DNA of 21,316 nt from an uncultured Bacteroides sp. Lineage in GTDB: Bacteria > Bacteroidota > Bacteroidia > Bacteroidales > Bacteroidaceae. A program made the position numbers and the translations under genes. Under the pieces are notes generated by a model. It was not told the origin of the DNA. It searched no databases and saw only the letters and a list, made by a program, of their open reading frames with translations. The DNA lies in contig CABMPP010000045.1 in NCBI GenBank assembly GCA_902388495.1, positions 1-21,316 of the forward strand. The letters run 5' to 3'. Positions 14,027 to 21,316 of this stretch are shown piece by piece (position 1 is the stretch's first letter; every line of letters starts with the position of its first letter).

Positions 14027-15853
14027 TTATTTCTTTACTACACTAAAAGGTTTATAGGTTTCACCCTTGCCTTCGTAACCTGAATTCTTGAAGTATTCTA
14101 CAAACGTCAGACGGAGCGGATGTACAAAGGCGCTCAGGCAAGACATGGCGATGTTCAGCGAATGGCCGAAAACCAGGATCAGTCCGCAGAACAGCCAGCC
14201 CAACGCCGGACCTGCCGCATCGTTCACCATAAAGGCAAGCTGATTGAACACACCACCCAGCATACCGCCGGCCAGGCCGAGCGCATACAGACGGATGTAC
14301 GAAAGGATATCGCCCATCAATCCGGTAGCCATATTGTAGGTATCCCATACGCCGGCACCGATATTGACGAATACATTCCGGTGGATATTGTTCAGCAGAT
14401 AAATGCCGATGGCAGAGATACCGCCAATCACAATGAATGCCCAGGTCGATACGTCTTCCGAGATAATCTTGAAGAAAGAAAGTCCGCCGGTACAGATGAA
14501 TCCTACCACCAGCAGCAGCCATCCCCATGCACTGAGCGACTCCTTGAAGCCGAACCGTACCGTTTGTCCGACAGCTTTCACCGTCATGGCAATACTGATA
14601 TGTACCACACCGATGATCAGTGCCAGCAACATCTGCTTGTCATAAGTGGTCTCGCCTATCTTTCCTACAATCATAAACTGCTTCAGCTTCTCGGGTATTT
14701 CCAGGTCGAAAAGGCTTACGCCGAAGAATGTACCCAGCACAGCGCCGATAACGGCCGTAAAGATACCCAGCGTAATCACCAGGTTCATCATGCCCCTCAT
14801 TGACTTCGACATTTTCTTCTTCAGGAAGAATCCCAATGCTATCAACACCAGTCCATAACCCGCATCGCCCATACAGAAAGCAAAGAAGAGCGAGAAGAAA
14901 GGTGCAAGTATCGGTGTCGGGTCAAACTCCGCATAGTCGGGCATACCGTACATTTTGGTAAGTACCTCGTACATGCGGGTGAATGCATTATTCTTCAGCT
15001 TGATAGGTGCATTGTCTTCCCGCTTGGCAGTCCTTATTTCATAGTAAGTACCGCTTTCGTCGAGGAGTTTCTTCACCTCAGCCTCGTTGTCTACGGGAAT
15101 CCAGCCCTCCAGCAGCACAACAGCACCTTCGGCCATGTGCTCACTGTTCAGCTTCACTTTCAGCAAATCGATATCGCTTTGAAGCAACAGGTTGTAGTTC
15201 TCCAACGTCCGGTAATTAGCCTTACAAAAGTCCTTCAACCCGGCATGTGCTTGCACAAGTGCCTCTTCTACATCCGCCTTCTTCCGGTTCAATTCAGAAA
15301 GGCTCAGCGAAGGCAAACGAAGCGGTTCAACGTCCAGATTCGCAGGATGCGGGGTGACGGTTACAAAATAGAGATGTCCGCCGTTCTCCTTCACAATGAT
15401 AGCGTTGTAGTCTTCGACCCACGCTTCATTATAGTCTCTTTCGGGACAAGTGTAGAACTGTACAAACCAACCGGCATCTTCCAGCTTACGCACCGAGTTC
15501 CAGTCAAAATCGCCCCAGACTTCCATCTGTGCTATGTCCTTATCTATCGCGGGAATCTGCTGATTCAAGTCCTGTATCCGTGCCTGCAAGTCCTCGTATG
15601 CCTTCACCAGGGCATCGGCAGAGAGCGCTTCATGCACTGCATCTTCCGGCTGCTTCTCGGCCAGGGTATGCATACTTTGGAGCATGTTCTTATAGAGCGC
15701 ACGCTTCTGCATGAACTGTTGCAGGGTATCGTCCATTTCGCCACACTGCTTTTCCACAATGTGCACTACTCCCAATTCCCGGATTTGCTCCAGGAATGCT
15801 TCGTACTCCTTATGATATACAAGGAACGTGAGCTTCTTCATTTTCGTAATCAT
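14027..15853 (-). CDS. atpI: V-type ATP synthase subunit I (stator membrane subunit, a-like)
   Basis: Subunit I links the peripheral stalk to the membrane and provides the ion half-channels. The N-terminal half (about 1-320) is soluble and rich in long helices (LEQIRELGVVHIVEKQ, YEDLQARIQDLNQQIPAID), forming the stalk-binding arm. The C-terminal half carries seven or eight membrane helices, beginning at ILAPFFSLFFAFCMGDAGYGLVL-type sequence (residues about 317-340). The essential arginine should be R521 in LSYIRLYALGLAGGM. The length of 608 residues is on the short side for the family (about 600-660). The ATG at 15853 overlaps the TGA of subunit D in an ATGA arrangement, which supports this start over the internal Met5 and suggests translational coupling. 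Confidence 0.95.
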   Translation of the reverse strand: MITKMKKLTFLVYHKEYEAFLEQIRELGVVHIVEKQCGEMDDTLQQFMQKRALYKNMLQSMHTLAEKQPEDAVHEALSADALVKAYEDLQARIQDLNQQIPAIDKDIAQMEVWGDFDWNSVRKLEDAGWFVQFYTCPERDYNEAWVEDYNAIIVKENGGHLYFVTVTPHPANLDVEPLRLPSLSLSELNRKKADVEEALVQAHAGLKDFCKANYRTLENYNLLLQSDIDLLKVKLNSEHMAEGAVVLLEGWIPVDNEAEVKKLLDESGTYYEIRTAKREDNAPIKLKNNAFTRMYEVLTKMYGMPDYAEFDPTPILAPFFSLFFAFCMGDAGYGLVLIALGFFLKKKMSKSMRGMMNLVITLGIFTAVIGAVLGTFFGVSLFDLEIPEKLKQFMIVGKIGETTYDKQMLLALIIGVVHISIAMTVKAVGQTVRFGFKESLSAWGWLLLVVGFICTGGLSFFKIISEDVSTWAFIVIGGISAIGIYLLNNIHRNVFVNIGAGVWDTYNMATGLMGDILSYIRLYALGLAGGMLGGVFNQLAFMVNDAAGPALGWLFCGLILVFGHSLNIAMSCLSAFVHPLRLTFVEYFKNSGYEGKGETYKPFSVVKK

Positions 15854-16455
15854 GCCTCTGCCTCCTTCCTTTTCTCTTGATGGGACTTCATGATTTTCTG
15901 CGATGACTTGGAGAGGTTCTCCTCGTCTTCCATAAACCGCTTGATTTTACGCAGAGCATCCTGATAGCCCGGAATCTGTACTTTCTCAAAAAGATTCACC
16001 TTCTGGGTGGTCTTCTTACGCGCATGTTCCAGCAGATTCAACTTGGCAACGATAAATTCCCGTTCGATGGCAGTATGTGCCAACATCTTGAGCAAGTGCA
16101 ACCCGTCTGCATACCATTTGGGAGCATTGAACAAGCTGTAGGGGCGTATCTCGAAATCTATGTTTTCGAGCAACGGTACCCGCACGCCGGCAATCTTCTT
16201 CACACCAAGATGAACATCGCTGACCTTTATCAATGAAGCGTCAAACTCATTCCAAAGGGCGAACATGGCTTCGTAAGCTTGGATTTCCTTTTCCAACCTC
16301 GCATCCAGCGCGGCAGCATCGGCCTTGCAGCGCTTCACTTCCATACGCAGGGCGCTCTCCTTATTCTTGATGATAGGGAGCGTACGCACGCGCACCTTCA
16401 GTTGCTTTTCCAACTGCTGGAGGGAGGTCTTGTTATATTGAAACTTAATAGCCAC
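15850..16455 (-). CDS. atpD: V-type ATP synthase subunit D (central rotor shaft)
   Basis: Subunit D is the coiled-coil shaft that turns inside the A3B3 head, analogous to F-ATPase gamma. The N-terminal helix contains YNKTSLQQLEKQLKVRVRTLPIIKNKESALRMEVKR and the C-terminal helix ALRKIKRFMEDEENLSKSSQKIMKSHQEKRKEAEA-type sequence, the usual two long helices, separated by a middle part with VRVPLLENIDFEI. The length of 201 residues is typical. It sits 26 nt after subunit B and its stop overlaps the start of subunit I by four bases. No separate gene for subunit F, the usual partner of D, is visible nearby. Confidence 0.94.
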   Translation of the reverse strand: MAIKFQYNKTSLQQLEKQLKVRVRTLPIIKNKESALRMEVKRCKADAAALDARLEKEIQAYEAMFALWNEFDASLIKVSDVHLGVKKIAGVRVPLLENIDFEIRPYSLFNAPKWYADGLHLLKMLAHTAIEREFIVAKLNLLEHARKKTTQKVNLFEKVQIPGYQDALRKIKRFMEDEENLSKSSQKIMKSHQEKRKEAEA

Positions 16456-16481
16456 TTCTCTTAGTTATTAGTGATAAGTTA

Positions 16482-17810
16482 TTATTTATTTGCTTTCGGC
16501 CAGAATTCATCCACCAATTCTTTCTTGATGTTGACTTCTTCCGGACGGAAATACTTGCCGAACAGGCTCCATGCTACATCAAGCATCTCTGTGGTATCGA
16601 GGTTGACGTCGATGGCCAGCAGTTGGTTGGAGTAATCCTTAGCAAAAGCAAGGGTACGTTCGTCGTAGTTCGTCAGGTCGAAACCGTTTTCAAGTTTGGT
16701 TTTGGCGTTGGCAGCATCGGCGTACAGACGTACGGCAGCATTCATTACCTGCGGATGGTCCTTACGCGTCTTCTTACCCGTAACGAGCTGTTTCAGACGA
16801 GACAAGGAACGGAACGGGTCAACAATTACCTTACCGATGTCACTGTCGCGACGGAGGAACAACTGACCTTCCGTGATGTAACCCGTATTATCGGGCACAG
16901 CATGCGTAATGTCGCCACCGGACAACGTAGTCACCGCAATAATTGTGATTGAACCGCCACTCGGGAACTGTACCGCCTTCTCGTAAATCTTCGCCAAATC
17001 CGAATAAAGAGAACCCGGCATAGAGTCTTTCGACGGAATCTGGTCCATACGGTTGGACACGATGGCCAGCGCATCGGCGTATGAGGTCATATCCGTCAGC
17101 AGCACCAATACCTTTTCATTATTGTTTACGGCAAAATATTCGGCAGCCGTCAGTGCCATGTCGGGGATCAACAGACGTTCTACCGGAGGATTCTCGGTGG
17201 TATTCATGAAGCTGACAATACGGTCCAGCGCACCGGCATTGGAGAATACATTCTTGAAGTAGAGGTAGTCATCGTTCGTCATACCCATACCGCCCAGGAT
17301 GATCTTGTCGGTTTCTGCACGCAGCGCCACGTTTGCCATTACCTGATTGAAAGGCTGGTCAGGGTCTGCAAAGAACGGAATCTTCTGGCCTGATACCAGC
17401 GTATTGTTCAAGTCGATACCTGCAATACCTGTTGCAATCAGCTCCGAAGGCTGTTTACGGCGGACCGGATTCACGGACGGACCGCCGATTTCCACTTCCT
17501 CGCCCTCAATGGTAGGACCACCGTCGATAGGGTCGCCAAAGGCGTTGAAGAAGCGTCCGGCAAGTTGTTCGCTCACTTTGATTGTAGGAGCCTTGCCCAA
17601 GAACACTACCTCCGCATTGGTCGGGATACCTTCCGTACCCTCGAACACCTGCAAAGTCACATCGTCACCGGCTATCTTCACCACCTGGGCGAGCTTGCCG
17701 TTCACGGTTGCCAACTCATCATATCCTACCCCGGTTGCCTTCAGCGAACACGTGGCTTTCGTAATCTGAGTAATCTTGGTATATATCTTTTGAAATGCTT
17801 TTGTTGCCAT
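16482..17810 (-). CDS. atpB: V-type ATP synthase subunit B (non-catalytic head subunit)
   Basis: Subunit B alternates with A in the hexameric head. It has the P-loop fold without a working Walker A (SGQKIPFFADPDQPFN at about 140-155), as expected for B. The beta-barrel start and GKLAQVVKIAGDDVTLQVFEGTEGI are characteristic. LLIPDMALTAAEYFAV and VLLTDMTSYADALAIVSNRM follow. The arginine finger reaching into the A-subunit site should be R338 in RSLSRLKQL. The 442 residues are slightly shorter than classical B (about 460). The loop usually reading PGRRGYPGYMYTDLA is here SKDSMPGSLYSDLA, a lineage-specific variation. It lies 8 nt after subunit A, tightly coupled. Confidence 0.95.
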   Translation of the reverse strand: MATKAFQKIYTKITQITKATCSLKATGVGYDELATVNGKLAQVVKIAGDDVTLQVFEGTEGIPTNAEVVFLGKAPTIKVSEQLAGRFFNAFGDPIDGGPTIEGEEVEIGGPSVNPVRRKQPSELIATGIAGIDLNNTLVSGQKIPFFADPDQPFNQVMANVALRAETDKIILGGMGMTNDDYLYFKNVFSNAGALDRIVSFMNTTENPPVERLLIPDMALTAAEYFAVNNNEKVLVLLTDMTSYADALAIVSNRMDQIPSKDSMPGSLYSDLAKIYEKAVQFPSGGSITIIAVTTLSGGDITHAVPDNTGYITEGQLFLRRDSDIGKVIVDPFRSLSRLKQLVTGKKTRKDHPQVMNAAVRLYADAANAKTKLENGFDLTNYDERTLAFAKDYSNQLLAIDVNLDTTEMLDVAWSLFGKYFRPEEVNIKKELVDEFWPKANK

Positions 17811-17818
17811 CTTATTTA

Positions 17819-19573
17819 TTATGCTTTACGTTCTTCAATCAATTCCTGCAACTGCTTGCGAAACTTGTCATACTCTTCCGACTTGAACTTCGAGTAGTTC
17901 ATCTGCTTGCAGATGTTGATCATCTTCTTAAAGTAATCCATTACCTCGTTGAAGTTGTCGAACTCAAATTCAGTGTGGCAGATGTCAATCACCATATTCA
18001 GAATCTCTTCCTGACGTTCCATCGGAGTCACGGCATCAATCTCGTCGAAGGCATCCTGCTGCAAGATAACAAAGTCAATCAACTCCGATTTCCAGAAGGT
18101 TACGTGATATTCTACCGGTACACCGTCATCACCCAGGATGTTGATCTGTTCGGCAATTTCCTTACCACGTTGCAGACGGGTTTTGATTTCATTCACCTTA
18201 CCAATCCACTCACCGTTGATATGTTTGGTGATATACTCCTCAAACTCAGGATATTCGATGTATTTGGAATAAGAGTCAATCGGATTCACGGCAGGATAGC
18301 GTTTCTTGTCCGCACGGTCTTGTTCAAGGGCGTAGAAGCAACGAGCCACCTTCTTGGTATTCTCGGTTACAGGTTCCTTCAAGTTACCACCGGCAGGAGA
18401 TACGGTACCGATAAAGGTAATGGAACCGCTTTCGCCATTATTCAGTTTCACATATCCGGCACGTCCGTAGAAGTTGGAGATGATAGAAGACAAGTCCATC
18501 GGGAAGGCATCAGGACCGGGCAACTCTTCCATACGGTTGGACATCTCACGCAATGCCTGCGCCCAACGGGAAGTAGAGTCGGCCATCAGCAACACCTTCA
18601 GACCCATGCTTCGATAATATTCTGCAATGGTCATTGCCGTATAAACGGATGCCTCACGGGCAGCCACCGGCATGTTCGAGGTGTTAGCGATGATGATAGT
18701 ACGTTCCATCAACTTACGTCCTGTATGCGGGTCCACCAATTCGGGGAATTCGGTGAAGATTTCCACAACCTCGTTGGCACGCTCACCGCAGGCAGCGATA
18801 ATTACGATATCCGCTTCGGCCTGTTTGGAGATAGCGTGCTGAAGCACCGTCTTACCTGTACCGAACGGACCGGGGATAAATCCGGTACCACCTTCCACAA
18901 TGGGGTTCACCGTATCGATTACGCGCACGCCTGTTTCCAAAAGTTTAAAAGGACGCGGTTTTTCTTTATAATTAGTCATGGCACGTTTTACAGGCCACCG
19001 TTGTATCATGTTCACATTAACATCATTGCCTTCTGCATCAGTCAGCACGGCAATGGTATCTTCAATACCGTAATCGCCTTCGGCTACGATGGATTTCACG
19101 GTACATACGCCTTTCTGTTCAAAAGGCACCATAATCTTCAGCGGCTGAAAGTTTTCATCCACTTGTCCCAGCCAGGCGGCAGCTTCTACCTGGTCGCCTA
19201 CCTTTGCCAACGGCACAAAGTGCCACTTGCTTTCCTTGTCCAGCGGATAAGTATATTGTCCGCGTTTCAGGAAAACACCATCCATCTTGTCGAGGTCGTT
19301 CTGCAGACCGTCGTAGTTCTTCGAAAGCATACCCGGTCCCAGCGTCACTTCGAGCATGTGTCCGGTAAACTCGGCTTCGGAGCCCACTTTCAGTCCGCGG
19401 GTGCTTTCAAACACCTGCACATAGACCTGGGTGCCTACCACCTTAATCACCTCCGCCATCAACTTGTCTCCACCGGTCGAGATATAACAGATCTCGTTCT
19501 GAGCCACCGGTCCGTCAACGACGAGGGTCACCATGTTGGCTATTACGCCACTAACAGTTCCTTTTGTTGCCAT
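17819..19573 (-). CDS. atpA: V-type ATP synthase catalytic subunit A
   Basis: Subunit A binds and hydrolyses ATP, or makes it in reverse. The Walker A is GPFGTGKT (residues 235-242, K241). Downstream lie IIAACGERANEVVEIFTEFPEL (the catalytic glutamate is in the GER segment), ANTSNMPVAAREASVYT and VLLMADSTSRWAQALREMSNRMEELPG (Walker B). The A-specific non-homologous region between the beta-barrel and the P-loop is present (about 75-195). The 584 residues fit the family (578-600). It starts 18 nt after the DUF2764 gene and ends 8 nt before subunit B. Identification is unambiguous. A long open frame on the opposite strand here is only a shadow of this gene. Confidence 0.97.
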   Translation of the reverse strand: MATKGTVSGVIANMVTLVVDGPVAQNEICYISTGGDKLMAEVIKVVGTQVYVQVFESTRGLKVGSEAEFTGHMLEVTLGPGMLSKNYDGLQNDLDKMDGVFLKRGQYTYPLDKESKWHFVPLAKVGDQVEAAAWLGQVDENFQPLKIMVPFEQKGVCTVKSIVAEGDYGIEDTIAVLTDAEGNDVNVNMIQRWPVKRAMTNYKEKPRPFKLLETGVRVIDTVNPIVEGGTGFIPGPFGTGKTVLQHAISKQAEADIVIIAACGERANEVVEIFTEFPELVDPHTGRKLMERTIIIANTSNMPVAAREASVYTAMTIAEYYRSMGLKVLLMADSTSRWAQALREMSNRMEELPGPDAFPMDLSSIISNFYGRAGYVKLNNGESGSITFIGTVSPAGGNLKEPVTENTKKVARCFYALEQDRADKKRYPAVNPIDSYSKYIEYPEFEEYITKHINGEWIGKVNEIKTRLQRGKEIAEQINILGDDGVPVEYHVTFWKSELIDFVILQQDAFDEIDAVTPMERQEEILNMVIDICHTEFEFDNFNEVMDYFKKMINICKQMNYSKFKSEEYDKFRKQLQELIEERKA

Positions 19574-19591
19574 ATAATTATGTTATTTATT

Positions 19592-20431
19592 TTATCTGAA
19601 TTCTGCGGGTATCTGCACCTCGTCCTTCAATGCAGCAATAATACTGCGGAACATCTGGCTACCCTTTTCCTTATCCAACGAAATCCATCGTTCTATCATC
19701 TCCAGCTGCAGCAGGAAGACAAACAGGCGCTCTACTGTGAAATAGTTGTAGAAAGTGGCTTCTTCCATCCAGTTCCAACGGAGCTGGTCTATCTTCTTTT
19801 CCCGTTCCACCAGTTCTTCCGTCTCACTGATTTTCACCAACTGCTCCAAATAGTCCACTTCACCGCTCAGACCAAAGTCACGGGCACTGGATGTACGCAA
19901 AGCTTCGCATACTTCCGTATCGCCCACAATCAGCGGTGCAATGTCCAACTTGAACTTCCGTGCCGTGAATGCCACCAATACATTGTTGATAGTAAGATTG
20001 AAAGCAAACCACGAAGACACAAACTTATTCTTGCACTTCATGGCATAGGCATAGTAAAGCGCTGCCAGACGGTCTTCATACAAGAATCCCTCTTCGGCAG
20101 GCATATTGAAGTATTCGGAAATAAAGGCGGATAGATAGGATGGAAACGCATGAGGAGACACCTCATCACCATCCTTCAGCTGCGAGATGTACTCTGCCAA
20201 CTCTTCCGCAGAATAGTTTCCACGCGGATCGATGGCAGCATCCTTATCCTTCAACAGTTTCAAAACATTTGCATTGTCGAATTTCAGATAAAACAAGTCG
20301 ATCAACTTCCTGTCTTCTTCCGACAAGGCCGGATAAAGCTCCGTCTTGAAATCTGCTACTGTATAGCTCAGCTTGCTGTCCTCCAGAGTGAGTTCGGGCA
20401 GACCGGCTATCAAGTAATAGTATTTACTCAT
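19592..20431 (-). CDS. DUF2764 protein in the position of V-ATPase subunit C
   Basis: The 279-residue mostly helical protein starts MSKYYYLIAGLPELTLEDSK and is acidic, with no signal peptide or membrane helix. It fits the DUF2764 family, which is found in V-ATPase operons of Bacteroidetes, spirochaetes and Chlamydia between E and A. No canonical subunit C (d-type, linking the shaft to the K ring) is encoded anywhere in this operon, so a role as its structural replacement is the natural inference; this is not shown by the sequence itself. Features in the chain include a LYYAYAMKCKNKFVSSWFAFNLTINNVLVAF-type helical core (about 125-155) and WNWMEEATFYNYFTVERLFVFLLQL (about 220-244), which recalls the helix bundles of C/d subunits. 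It is spaced 14 nt after E and 18 nt before A. Confidence 0.85.
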   Translation of the reverse strand: MSKYYYLIAGLPELTLEDSKLSYTVADFKTELYPALSEEDRKLIDLFYLKFDNANVLKLLKDKDAAIDPRGNYSAEELAEYISQLKDGDEVSPHAFPSYLSAFISEYFNMPAEEGFLYEDRLAALYYAYAMKCKNKFVSSWFAFNLTINNVLVAFTARKFKLDIAPLIVGDTEVCEALRTSSARDFGLSGEVDYLEQLVKISETEELVEREKKIDQLRWNWMEEATFYNYFTVERLFVFLLQLEMIERWISLDKEKGSQMFRSIIAALKDEVQIPAEFR

Positions 20432-20445
20432 AATCCTGTGGGAGT

Positions 20446-21036
20446 TTAGAACAGCATTTCCACTAGTTGCGGACGCAGGAATTCCTTGAAGTAATTCATA
20501 AATTCTTCTTCGCCGAAGTTCACTTTATACGAACCGTCGGCAGGCGATACGGAGAACAGTGTCTTGATACCGTTTACCTGTTCAATCTTCACACCTTTAT
20601 CCAGCAAGCCCTTTGCCTGAGCTGAAAAATACTTCTTCAGACCTTCAGCATCGGTGGTAGAAATCACAATCGGTTCATTCACACTCCATTTGGATGCCAA
20701 TGCAACGATGAAGGCATTGAGGTAATTTTTGTCTGCCGCAAATGCCTTTACATCAGCATTCACAATCTTATCTGTCACCAAAGTGGCAATTTCCGATTTC
20801 AAGGCATTCACAGCCTGACCGGCAAACAACTTTAACTCTGATTTTGTATTCTCTGCCAGTTCATCGGCAGACTTATGAGCAGCAGCCTTGATTGCATCCG
20901 CCTCTTTATTGGCATCTTCTACAATCTTCCGGGCTTCCTCCTGAGCTTTTGCAATAAGCTTCTGGGCCTCTTCATTACCTTTTTCTACCCCTTCGCGGTA
21001 GATCTTATCGGTCAGCTCTTGAATTTTGTTTTCCAT
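20446..21036 (-). CDS. atpE: V-type ATP synthase subunit E (peripheral stalk)
   Basis: Subunit E forms the peripheral stalk that holds the head against rotation. The N-terminal half (about 1-75) is a single long charged helix (KIYREGVEKGNEEAQKLIAK, ARKIVEDANKEADAIKAAAHKSA), as in stalk subunits. The C-terminal half is a compact alpha/beta domain (VNEPIVISTTDAEGLKKYF, VNGIKTLFSVSPADGSYKVNFGEEEF). The length of 196 residues is typical. It is the first gene of the operon. No separate G/H stalk partner gene is seen, so E may act alone or pair with a protein encoded elsewhere. The start at 21036 has no Shine-Dalgarno sequence but an AT-rich leader. Confidence 0.9.
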   Translation of the reverse strand: MENKIQELTDKIYREGVEKGNEEAQKLIAKAQEEARKIVEDANKEADAIKAAAHKSADELAENTKSELKLFAGQAVNALKSEIATLVTDKIVNADVKAFAADKNYLNAFIVALASKWSVNEPIVISTTDAEGLKKYFSAQAKGLLDKGVKIEQVNGIKTLFSVSPADGSYKVNFGEEEFMNYFKEFLRPQLVEMLF

Positions 21037-21108
21037 GTTTACAGGAGTTATTATATGATTTATATTATAATATTAATTGCGTGATTTTATTTCCTATTAG
21101 ATTCACGC

Positions 21109-21124
21109 CAAAATTACAAAAATA
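21109..21124 (-). promoter_or_regulatory. Candidate promoter of the V-ATPase operon (two adjacent -7-like boxes)
   Basis: The minus strand holds two near-adjacent TAnnTTTG matches, TATTTTTG (21124-21117) and TAATTTTG (21116-21109), about 75-90 bases before the subunit E start. No good -33 element is seen. The rest of the 21037-21257 gap is AT-rich; its only other structure is a 7-bp inverted repeat TGCAGAT/ATCTGCA at 21236-21252. Confidence 0.4.
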
Positions 21125-21257
21125 CATTTGATATTGGATAGAAAGAGAGAAAGAAATGTTCTTTGTTTTCCAAAAAAACATCATTTTAAACCAGAAAAGT
21201 ACCGTAAATATAGCAAGAAGATAACAATTGTACAGTGCAGATAGCATCTGCATAAAC

Positions 21258-21292
21258 ACAAAAAGCCCCCACATCTAATGATATGGAGGCTT
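21258..21292 (-). terminator. Intrinsic terminator after the rRNA gene at the right edge
   Basis: On the minus strand AAGCCTCCATAT (21292-21281) pairs with ATGTGGGGGCTT (21274-21263) through a six-base loop, with two G-U pairs, and is followed by a short T run (21264-21260). The G-U pairs exist only on the minus strand, so it terminates transcription coming from the right, that is, from the rRNA end. Confidence 0.7.
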
Positions 21293-21300
21293 CTCTCTAA

Positions 21301-21316
21301 AACGGCGACTACCTAC
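21301..21316 (-). rRNA. rrf: Probable 3' end of a 5S rRNA gene, cut by the window edge
   Basis: The minus strand reads GTAGGTAGTCGCCGTT at the edge. This resembles the 3' part of Bacteroidales 5S rRNA (the GAGAGTAGGTAGTCGCC region of helix IV/I). A terminator follows directly. Only about 16 bases are visible, so the call is tentative. Confidence 0.5.

Noticed and set aside
17795..20134. A 779-codon open frame on the plus strand
   Set aside because: It is the antisense shadow of V-ATPase subunit A and the DUF2764 gene, both strongly conserved on the minus strand. Its translation shows no domain and has the composition of a complementary frame.
21065..21274. A 69-codon hydrophobic minus-strand frame upstream of subunit E
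   Set aside because: Its first codons lie in the terminator hairpin and it overlaps the probable promoter. The hydrophobicity comes from AT-rich DNA.

Overview
The window looks like chromosomal DNA from a Bacteroides-type member of the Bacteroidales. The grounds are: TAnnTTTG-type -7 promoter boxes in front of most transcription units; weak or absent Shine-Dalgarno sequences; an S16 protein with a long Ala/Lys/Glu tail; a TlpA-like lipoprotein with an N-terminal DUF4369-like region; a GT3-type glycogen synthase; and a V-type ATPase operon in the order E, DUF2764, A, B, D, I, K. Nothing here looks like a prophage, insertion sequence, CRISPR array or recent island. It is mostly a housekeeping region.

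Layout from left to right. The 5'-truncated rpsP (+) ends at a strong terminator, followed by a TlpA-like thioredoxin lipoprotein gene (+). A convergent MetE/YxjG-like gene (-) lies opposite it, with a 22-bp-period repeat array between the two stop codons. A 372-bp regulatory gap leads to nrdD-nrdG (+), the oxygen-independent ribonucleotide reductase and its radical-SAM activase. This pair converges on a one-piece ThrE-type threonine/serine exporter gene (-), with two more short-period repeat arrays at the junction. A divergent promoter pair serves the exporter and a multi-pass membrane protein (DUF6064-like, +), whose stop lies 6 nt from that of gpmA (-). Next comes a glycogen operon (-), glycogen synthase then alpha-glucan phosphorylase, ending in a repeat array that includes its terminator. 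The last 7.5 kb is the V/A-type ATPase operon (-), with a promoter near 21.1 kb. At the extreme right edge are a terminator and what appears to be the 3' end of a 5S rRNA gene (-), so an rRNA operon probably lies just outside.

How the genes work together: several products serve anaerobic metabolism, namely dNTP synthesis without oxygen, glycogen storage and mobilisation, glycolysis through phosphoglycerate mutase, and an ion-translocating V-type ATPase. The K subunit of that ATPase carries the full set of Na+-coordinating residues known from Enterococcus hirae NtpK.

Points most worth a second look: (1) a recurring class of semi-palindromic tandem repeats with a 21-22 bp period at the 3' ends of transcription units (five arrays by eye); (2) an apparent in-frame loss of about 60 residues from the ATP-cone of NrdD; (3) a MetE/YxjG-family protein in which most zinc-ligand positions are replaced; (4) the reduced V-ATPase gene set, with a DUF2764 protein where subunit C would be expected.
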